A stretch of DNA of 10,805 nt from a bacterium (lineage in GTDB: Bacteria; Verrucomicrobiota; Verrucomicrobiia; Limisphaerales; J093). Both the position numbers and the translations under genes were made by a program. The stretch's first letter is position 1. Each line of letters begins with the position of its first letter. Shown piece after piece: positions 6,001 through 10,805 of the stretch. The notes below the pieces were generated by a model that was not told the DNA's origin, did not search any database, and worked only from the letters and a program-made list of their open reading frames with translations. The stretch spans positions 1-10,805 of the forward strand of contig JAJXTA010000039.1 in assembly GCA_021784265.1 (NCBI GenBank). The letters run 5' to 3'.

Positions 6001-9000
6001 GGCGGACGGTGCGTTCCGAGCCGATCTCAGCCTCGACCGCCTCCCCTGCCTGCGGGATCACGTGATCGCCGGACGCCACCTCCTGCCGGGGGCGTTGTAC
6101 GTGGCCCTCGTGCCCACCGCGCTGGGCGACCCGGGGGAAGGCCAGGGCTGGGAGCTGACGCGGGTGGAGTTTCCGCAGGCGGGTCTCATCGAGACAACCC
6201 TGCGGCTGGAGCTCACCCTCGACGGCGCCCAGCAGCAGTTCCTCTTTCGCGCCGGTGATAAGCCACTCTGCCGCGGCGGGTGGCGCACCTCCCCGGAGGC
6301 GCCCGCCGCACCCGTGCCAAGACGCGAGGGCATGGATTCGGGACACTCCTCCCACGAAACCATCTACGCGCGTCTGGAAGAAGCGGGTTACCAATACGGC
6401 CCTTCCCTCCGGTTGTTAAATGACCTCCAACGAGACGACTACGGGTTCCGCGCTTCCCTCCGGTCAAACCGCGTCGAGACTCGACCGGAGCTGCGGTTCG
6501 CGGCCGCGGTTGATGCCGGCTTGCAGGCCGTCTTGGCGGCCGTCGGCTCCCTCGGCTGGCTGACGGTCCACGGTAATCTCTACCTGCCGCGGGCGATCCG
6601 GCGCGTCCTCTTCGAGCGGCGGAGTTCGCCGTTCGCGGTCGTCCACCTGCCCTCGACGCGAATGCAGCGGACTCATGACGCCTTCACCGCGGACGTCAGC
6701 CTCCTTGGCGAGGATGGCCGGCCGCTGGTCCACCTCGAGGGCGTCAACTTCAAGGCCGTGCCCCGCGGCTTTGTGGCACGCAGCCCGGCCGCGGCGGACG
6801 CCGCGCCAGCCACGGCGGCACCACGGTTCTTCCGGGTCGCCTGGAAGGCAACGCCGACCACTCCGGCGCCGGCCCCCCAACCGCCTGCAGACCCGAGGCC
6901 GACGGTCATCCTGCTGGGCGCCGACGGGCCGCTGCTCCGCGCCATCCAAGGCGTCCTGGCCACGCGCGGTGGCCGTCTCCTGGAGCTCCGCCCCGCCGCG
7001 GGGTATCGGCGGACCGGCCCGGCCGCCTTTGCGTTCGATTGGCTCGAGGACGCCGCCTGGGCCAGGTTTGCCAGGGAAGCCGCGGCCGCCTTAGGCCCGA
7101 CGTCCAGTCCCCTCGAGCTGGTCTTTTGCCACACCCCCGCCGGGTTGGAGGCTGGGGACGACTCCCTGACCAGCGGCGAGGGACGGAAAGAGCTCACGCC
7201 AACGGAGGAGAAGACGTCCGCTGCCGGCAGCCAGCAGCGCGACAGCGCTGGTAGGACCTTGGATCACCCCCGCCCCGCGGCCGCCCCGTGGTTCCCAGGC
7301 GTCGAAGCGAGTCTGCTGGCGCCGGCCGCATTGCTCCGCGCGTTGGCCCCTCACCTGGCCGGTCGTCCACTCCGGGTCACCGGGATCGCGGAGGAGGTGT
7401 TTGCCCTCGGACCGAGTGAGAGGGCGGCGGGCTTTGCCTGCGCCGGCTGGAGCGGCCTGCTCCGGAGCCTGCAGCAAGAGCTGCCGGCGCTGACGGGGGT
7501 CTTGCTTGATCTCGACGAGGCGACCTGGGCCAGCGAGAACCTCGAGGCGCTGCTCCGGCTTGAGCAAGAGAGTGCGCCTCTCGAGTGGGTCGCCTATCGA
7601 CACGGCCAACGCCATCGCCGCCACTTCGAAGCGGTCAGTCCGGCCGAGACGGACGCCGCCACCACGTCTCGCATCGACGGACCGGTCCTGATCACTGGCG
7701 GCTTGGGCGCCATCGGTCGTCAATTAACCCGCTGGGTGGCCGCACAGGGAGCCCGGTCGGTCGTGCTGCTCGGGCGCTCGGCCCTCGACACCAACGGTGA
7801 GCAGCACCTTGCGGCGCTCTCTCGGTTGGGCTGCGACGTCCGTTATCTCCAGGCCGATGTGGGCGCCCCGGTTGAGCTGGCGGCAGCGCTCGGCCAGGCC
7901 CGCGCCTGGTTCGGTCCCCTGCGCTGGGTCGTTCACACGGCGGGGGTCCTCGAAGACAAACTCCTGGCGAACAAGACCATCGCCTCCGCCCAGCGGGTCC
8001 TGCGCCCCAAGCTCGCGGGGACTTGGCTTCTGGACGCGCTCACCCGCGAGGATCCCCTCGATGGGTTCGTCCTCTGTTCCTCGGTCGTCAGCCTCGTCGG
8101 CAATCTCGGCCAAGCCGATTACGCCGTGGCGAACGGAGCCTTGGACGGCTTTGCCGCCTTCCGCCAACACCACCGCCGCCCGGGCCGGACAGTGGCCATC
8201 AATTGGCCACTCTGGGCCGACGGCGGGATGGGTGCCGACGCCGCCACGCAGGCACGATTCCAGGCGCGGGGGCTTCCGCCCCTCGAACCGGGCCAGGGTA
8301 TCCGCCTGTTCGGCGAACTCCTGTCCTGGGCGCAAGGGCAAGTCGTGGTGCACCGCGGCCCGACCTTCCCCCCTGCCCCGAGCGCGAACCGTGCGTTGGA
8401 CGAAGCGTCAAGCAGCCCGCGGGAGACCGCCGCCGGTCCCTCACCGAGTCCGGGGCTCTCGGCCGAGACGGTGGCCGAGTTCCTCGTGGGGTTGGTCGCG
8501 GCCAAGACCAAACTGGCACCTGGGACGATCAACCAAGATGAATCCTTCTTCGCCCTGGGGATCGAGTCGATTCTCCTCGGTGAGATCCAAGAGGGGCTCG
8601 AGCGCAAGTTCGCCAATTTGCCGCCCACGTTGCTGTTCGAATACCCCAACGTGCGGGCGCTCTCGAGGTTCTTGCTCACGCGCCCGCCCCGGGAGCCGCT
8701 CGGGGAGAGCGCGCCACCGCGGCCATCGGCGGCGCACCCCGTAGCGTTGGCCAGCCCGGCACCGCAGGCAACCGCGGTCCCAACACCTCCGACCGTCACC
8801 GCGGCGGCCGCCTCCGCTGCCCGGTCGCACCACCCGCCCGTAGCCGGCCCCGACTATGCCCGGGCCATCGCGGTCATTGGTGTTCATGGCCGTTTCCCCC
8901 TGGCGCCGGACCTGCCCGCGTTCTGGGAGAACCTGAAAGCCGGTCGCAACTGCGTGCGGGAGATCCCGCCCGAACGCTGGGCGCTGGCGCGCTTTTTCGA

Positions 9001-10805
9001 TCCCGACCCCGCCCAGCCCAACACCAGCTTTGGGAAATGGGGGAGTTTCATCGACGACGTGGACAAGTTCGACCCGCTCTTCTTCAACATCGCACCCCAG
9101 GAAGCGGAGTTGATGGACCCACAGCAACGTTTGTTGCTGGAGAGCGCCTGGGCGACCCTCGAGGACGCCGGCTATGCCGCCACCGGCCGGCGCCAAGGCC
9201 GCAAGGTTGGCCTGTTCCTGGGTAGCATGTGGAGCGAGTATTCGTTGATTTGTCACGAGCGGGGGTACTTGCGCGGGCGCTACGCCGGGCCGGGGTCACA
9301 GGGATGGGCGATGGCCAATCGCATCTCGTATGCGCTGGATTTCCGCGGCCCCAGCATCGCCCTGGACACGGCCTGCTCCTCTTCGCTCGTTGCCATCCAC
9401 TTGGCCTGTTCAAGCCTCCTCGGCGGAGAATGCGACCTGGCCCTGGCCGGCGGCGTGAACCTGAGCCTCCACCCCTCCAAGTACGTTTATTTAAGCCAGG
9501 CACGTTTCCTGTCGCGCGATGGGCTGTGTCGGAGCTTCGGTGCCGGGGGCACCGGTTACGTGCCGGGGGAAGGCGTGGGCACCGTGCTGCTCAAACCGTT
9601 GGCGCAAGCCCTACGGGACGGCGACCGCATCGACGGCATCATTCGCGGCTCGGCCACCAACCACGGGGGCCGGGCTACCGGCTTCACCGTGCCTAATCCC
9701 GAGGCCCAAGCCGAGCTGATCCACGAGGCTCTCGCCCGGGCCGGCGTGGCCGCGCGCGAGCTGAGCTACGTCGAGTGTCACGGCACCGGGACGGCCCTGG
9801 GTGACCCCATCGAAATCGCGGCCTTGACCAAGGCCTTCCGCCAACACACGCCCGACTGTGGGTTCTGTCGGATAGGGTCGGTGAAGTCCAACGTCGGCCA
9901 TCTGGAAGCGGCGGCCGGCATCGCCGGGCTGGTGAAGCTGCTCCTCTGTTTCCGGCATCAGCAACTCCCCGCTACCCTCCACTGCGACGAGCTGAATCCG
10001 AAGATCCACTTTGCTGACACCCCCTTCGAGGTCGTTCGAACCTTGACGCCCTGGCCGGCCCCGGACCGCCGTCCCCGCCTGGCCGGACTCAGTTCCTTTG
10101 GCGCCGGGGGCGCCAACGCGCATTTGATCCTCGAGGAGCCGGCGCCGACGCTCGCGCTCGGCCGAGAAGGTCCCCTGGCGCGCGCCGAGCTTGTCTGTCT
10201 GTCCGCCAAGTCCGAAGAGCGGCTACGCGCGCTCACCCTGGCGCTGGCGTCGATGCTGGATTCCGAGCCCTGGGCGGCAGGCTCGCCGCTGGCGCTGGCG
10301 GAGGTCGCTTACTCGCTCAACACGGGGCGCGAGGCCTTCGAGGCGCGTGTGGCGGTGGTGGCGGATTCGATTCCCGACCTCCGCGCCAAGCTCCGGCGGT
10401 ATTTGTCCGAGCCACCCCCGGGCGGAGTGTGGCAGGGACGCCTCCGTGATCCAGCCAACCCCCACCGCCGTACTTTGGCCCAAGCCCCGCTCCAGGCGGT
10501 AGATTACGCGGAACGCCGGTGTGAGCGCTTGGCTACCGCCTGGGCGGCGGGAGACGGCTTGGATTGGGAGGCCTACTACCGCGGCCAACGCTACCGCCGC
10601 CTCCCGCTGCCAACGTACCCGTTCAAACGGGATCGCTACTGGATCTCTGACGACGTCCCCGCGGCCAACCCCGGTGACAAGGACCCTATCCCCACGGCCG
10701 CCCCGTTACCCAGCGCGGCGAACCCGGCCGGGGCGCCCGCCGAACCCCCAACCGTCCCCGCCGTCTTCTCGTGCCGCCCCCCCTGGATGGCCAGGTTCCT
10801 CGAGC
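3026..10805 (+). CDS. Modular type I polyketide synthase of trans-AT type, partial (KS-AT-like-DH-KR-ACP-KS, runs off right edge)
   Basis: One open frame of 2593 codons with no stop. It builds a polyketide chain on carrier-protein arms. Module 1 comprises KS1 (about 19-442), a degenerate AT-like region (450-951), DH (985-1248), KR with its structural half (1266-1782) and ACP (1810-1887). Module 2 begins with KS2 (1944-2371) and a post-KS linker ending LPTYPFKRDRYW, with no AT between them. All catalytic residues of KS1, KS2, DH, KR and ACP that I could locate are present. Module 1 should reduce and dehydrate its beta-keto product. No active acyltransferase exists in cis, so malonyl is presumably supplied by the free enzyme encoded at 1622-2491. 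The start is forced: an in-frame TGA lies at 2996-2998 and the ATG at 3026 is the only start before the KS. There is no Shine-Dalgarno sequence. KS1 begins after only 18 residues, so there is no loading module on this protein; the starter unit probably comes from another protein. The product is unknown. Confidence 0.95.
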   Translation, partial: MPAPPNATAPRAKERAGPEIAVVGLSCRLPGAADYHQFWRNLAGGVNSIREVPPERWDPAVFYSPDPASPDKSISKWGGLLEGIDRFDRRFFRISPREAESMDPQQRLLLEETWHCLEDAGLTPTSLGQPRTAVFVGLMTTDHYQDVLLPGVPVDSHSCSGAYGCLLANRVSHFLGLRGPSVTVDAACASSLVALHQARRALLAGESDYALVAAVNLNFNPWKYISFSKARMLSPTGQCRAFDRAADGYVPGEGVAVLLLQPLAQARAAGAHIYGLLKGSAINHGGHAVSLTAPRVEAQQAVLEAAYASAGISPRTLSYLEAHGTGTSLGDPIEIEALTRAFRQQTPEVGFCHIGSVKTNIGHLEAAAGLAGVIKVLLMMRHGTVAPTLNLRAVNPLIDFDRSPFVPALSAQPWTPPTGHPRRAGVSSFGFGGVNAHVVLEEYRPAVDSRHGRAPHPPRGTAAFVLSANSAPALAGLIHTWATYGASEGFQHQDLEAVCRTLQEGRPALEHRFGVCVQNKAELAHRLAAALAAHPLSGPNPETGASPPESAGGWLWRCGTPEPASAPAALRLLKQGPGSDQFVRAWCGVHGLEPRPQALDALLRSGRSARRALEFGLQWSWAQTLMAITAPPDVLVGEGPGEWTALALSGVLSLEDCLGGLLKLRTTPQDGLRRPQTAVRTPSFAQAVQPLAADLTTLQRLLATLTVDDPFLDQLFAQTRALAENQHTFRRFLEEWDPALKQHGLEVPHWLTHATHGAPRVKSADGTPHLLALVALTALRKLNRKWGLTDQLARHHQGLSDLADLIVEGALEPAQALALWRADPALPQTFAVSLAQRLQRDRTHFAQNLFYQALRTAPVEPAPTGAWLEGVGRGTLETITASGRCVLDLGTARSPIDAARAVIHAPAPSRTRAGLAEIAVHVWLSGRPVRWAALSEGRRFRRVSLPTYPFEPTSVPRPRPGPAPAMAPPATTGQPALTDPSDERTPLLHRTQADGAFRADLSLDRLPCLRDHVIAGRHLLPGALYVALVPTALGDPGEGQGWELTRVEFPQAGLIETTLRLELTLDGAQQQFLFRAGDKPLCRGGWRTSPEAPAAPVPRREGMDSGHSSHETIYARLEEAGYQYGPSLRLLNDLQRDDYGFRASLRSNRVETRPELRFAAAVDAGLQAVLAAVGSLGWLTVHGNLYLPRAIRRVLFERRSSPFAVVHLPSTRMQRTHDAFTADVSLLGEDGRPLVHLEGVNFKAVPRGFVARSPAAADAAPATAAPRFFRVAWKATPTTPAPAPQPPADPRPTVILLGADGPLLRAIQGVLATRGGRLLELRPAAGYRRTGPAAFAFDWLEDAAWARFAREAAAALGPTSSPLELVFCHTPAGLEAGDDSLTSGEGRKELTPTEEKTSAAGSQQRDSAGRTLDHPRPAAAPWFPGVEASLLAPAALLRALAPHLAGRPLRVTGIAEEVFALGPSERAAGFACAGWSGLLRSLQQELPALTGVLLDLDEATWASENLEALLRLEQESAPLEWVAYRHGQRHRRHFEAVSPAETDAATTSRIDGPVLITGGLGAIGRQLTRWVAAQGARSVVLLGRSALDTNGEQHLAALSRLGCDVRYLQADVGAPVELAAALGQARAWFGPLRWVVHTAGVLEDKLLANKTIASAQRVLRPKLAGTWLLDALTREDPLDGFVLCSSVVSLVGNLGQADYAVANGALDGFAAFRQHHRRPGRTVAINWPLWADGGMGADAATQARFQARGLPPLEPGQGIRLFGELLSWAQGQVVVHRGPTFPPAPSANRALDEASSSPRETAAGPSPSPGLSAETVAEFLVGLVAAKTKLAPGTINQDESFFALGIESILLGEIQEGLERKFANLPPTLLFEYPNVRALSRFLLTRPPREPLGESAPPRPSAAHPVALASPAPQATAVPTPPTVTAAAASAARSHHPPVAGPDYARAIAVIGVHGRFPLAPDLPAFWENLKAGRNCVREIPPERWALARFFDPDPAQPNTSFGKWGSFIDDVDKFDPLFFNIAPQEAELMDPQQRLLLESAWATLEDAGYAATGRRQGRKVGLFLGSMWSEYSLICHERGYLRGRYAGPGSQGWAMANRISYALDFRGPSIALDTACSSSLVAIHLACSSLLGGECDLALAGGVNLSLHPSKYVYLSQARFLSRDGLCRSFGAGGTGYVPGEGVGTVLLKPLAQALRDGDRIDGIIRGSATNHGGRATGFTVPNPEAQAELIHEALARAGVAARELSYVECHGTGTALGDPIEIAALTKAFRQHTPDCGFCRIGSVKSNVGHLEAAAGIAGLVKLLLCFRHQQLPATLHCDELNPKIHFADTPFEVVRTLTPWPAPDRRPRLAGLSSFGAGGANAHLILEEPAPTLALGREGPLARAELVCLSAKSEERLRALTLALASMLDSEPWAAGSPLALAEVAYSLNTGREAFEARVAVVADSIPDLRAKLRRYLSEPPPGGVWQGRLRDPANPHRRTLAQAPLQAVDYAERRCERLATAWAAGDGLDWEAYYRGQRYRRLPLPTYPFKRDRYWISDDVPAANPGDKDPIPTAAPLPSAANPAGAPAEPPTVPAVFSCRPPWMARFLE
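3080..4351 (+). other. PKS domain: ketosynthase KS1
   Basis: This is a decarboxylative condensing domain with nucleophile C188 in VDAACASSL, H323 in EAHGTGT and H363 in KTNIGHLEAAAG, so it is a complete KS and not a KSQ starter decarboxylase. The Cys neighbourhood is atypical: DAACASSL in place of the usual DTACSSSL. The later NHGGHAVSLTAPR stretch also differs from the NHGG...FTVPNP seen in KS2. The domain ends with SSFGFGGVNAHVVLEE. Confidence 0.93.
4373..5878 (+). other. PKS region: degenerate, inactive acyltransferase-like region
   Basis: The region lies between KS1 and DH, where cis-AT synthases carry the AT. Residues 612-664 follow the AT core pattern (ALEFGLQWSWAQTLM..., VLVG, then SGVLSLEDCL). 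The nucleophile elbow reads GEGPGE at residues 637-642, so the catalytic Ser is Gly639 and the adjacent His is Glu638. A WLEGVGRGTL stretch near residue 865 recalls the AT-terminal FLE.GPG motif, and the region ends with the usual post-AT linker (RRVSLPTYPFE, to residue 951). No FHS/YASH-type catalytic His is recognisable. The length of about 500 residues exceeds a normal AT with its linkers, and residues 770-820 look like a second AT core segment. I infer a structural or docking role, perhaps for the free acyltransferase. Confidence 0.7.
5978..6769 (+). other. PKS domain: dehydratase DH
   Basis: A double-hotdog dehydratase that removes water from the beta-hydroxyacyl intermediate. The N-terminal half has HVIAGRHLLPG, matching HxxxGxxxxP with catalytic H1012. 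A GYQYGPSLRLL stretch matches the GxxYGPxF motif. The C-terminal half has DAGLQ, matching DxxxQ with catalytic D1163. Both catalytic residues are present, so the domain is predicted active. Confidence 0.88.
6821..8371 (+). other. PKS domain: ketoreductase KR (structural plus catalytic halves)
   Basis: An SDR-type ketoreductase. The N-terminal structural half begins near FFRVAWKA and contains a hydrophilic insertion of about 50 residues (about 1375-1425). The catalytic half has the NADPH-binding TGGLGAIG (T1557-G1564), HTAGVLED with D1644 at the third position of the LDD signature, K1662, S1686 in CSSVVSLVGN and Y1699 in GQADYAVAN. The LED signature suggests a B-type ketoreductase giving a D-hydroxyl, which with DH would normally lead to a trans double bond; the stereochemical statement is a family-based prediction. 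Confidence 0.9.
8453..8686 (+). other. PKS domain: acyl carrier protein ACP
   Basis: A single ACP carries the growing chain on phosphopantetheine attached to S1848 in FFALGIESILLGEI. Glu replaces the usual Asp directly before the Ser (GIES for GxDS), a tolerated variant. FEYPNVRALSRFL marks the final helix. A Pro/Ala-rich linker of about 55 residues separates it from KS2. Confidence 0.9.
8855..10138 (+). other. PKS domain: ketosynthase KS2
   Basis: This KS has the standard DTACSSSL active site with C2117, H2252 in ECHGTGT and H2292 in KSNVGHLEAAAG, so it is predicted active. It carries NHGGRATGFTVPNP, a form common in trans-AT ketosynthases. It should accept the chain made by module 1. Its substrate preference could be predicted from phylogeny with characterised trans-AT KS clades. 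Confidence 0.93.
10139..10648 (+). other. PKS region: post-KS linker without acyltransferase
   Basis: The stretch has the typical flanking subdomain of a trans-AT module: LVCLSAKSEERLRALTLALA, then a LAEVAYSLNTGREAFEARVAVV segment, then RYRRLPLPTYPFKRDRYW. The KS passes straight into this linker with no AT inserted, in contrast to module 1. Downstream residues to the window edge are Pro/Ala-rich, ending in VFSCRPPWMARFLE, and the next domain cannot be identified. Confidence 0.85.

Noticed and set aside
1..10805. CRISPR array, tRNA/rRNA genes, insertion sequences or attachment sites
   Set aside because: I saw no regularly spaced repeats, no RNA gene signatures, no transposase motifs and no paired terminal repeats in the window.

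Overview
The window is GC-rich bacterial DNA, most plausibly from a verrucomicrobial lineage near Pedosphaera/Limisphaera. The clue is the partial minus-strand gene at the left edge. It encodes a prepilin-type N-terminus ([17 protein letters not shown]) followed by an [11 protein letters not shown]...[15 protein letters not shown] segment, a style abundant in Verrucomicrobia and Planctomycetes. This assignment is an inference from sequence style; there is no rRNA or marker gene to confirm it.

Left part (1-652), minus strand: the start of the prepilin-like protein, then a short CheY/Rcp-type response regulator. The regulator keeps its acidic pocket and phospho-acceptor Asp but loses the C-terminal third of the receiver fold. 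A 192-base divergent intergenic region follows, with a possible promoter placed almost on top of the next start codon.

Middle part (845-2491), plus strand: two small, very lysine-rich proteins of unknown function, 27 bases apart and probably co-transcribed. After a strong GC hairpin comes a stand-alone malonyl-CoA:ACP acyltransferase with the complete GHSLGEY/Ser-His active site.

A 534-base gap without a convincing gene (2492-3025) holds a hairpin, a pyrimidine-rich low-GC island and a small inverted repeat. From 3026 to the right edge runs one uninterrupted reading frame (2593 codons, no stop) for a modular type I polyketide synthase. Its order is KS1 - degenerate AT-like region - DH - KR - ACP - KS2 - post-KS linker, continuing beyond the window. 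No active acyltransferase is present in the visible protein: the AT-like region has GEGPGE where GHSxGE should be, and KS2 is followed directly by a linker ending LPTYPFKRDRYW.

Working model: this is the beginning of a trans-AT polyketide synthase locus, with the free acyltransferase at 1622-2491 loading malonyl units onto the ACPs. Module 1 would condense, ketoreduce and dehydrate, giving an alpha,beta-unsaturated chain for KS2. The most unusual feature is the decayed AT-like stretch, about 500 residues long and seemingly containing two AT-like core segments, kept at the usual cis-AT position beside a separate intact acyltransferase. This is a new-looking variant of a known system type; I do not see evidence of a wholly unknown class of system.
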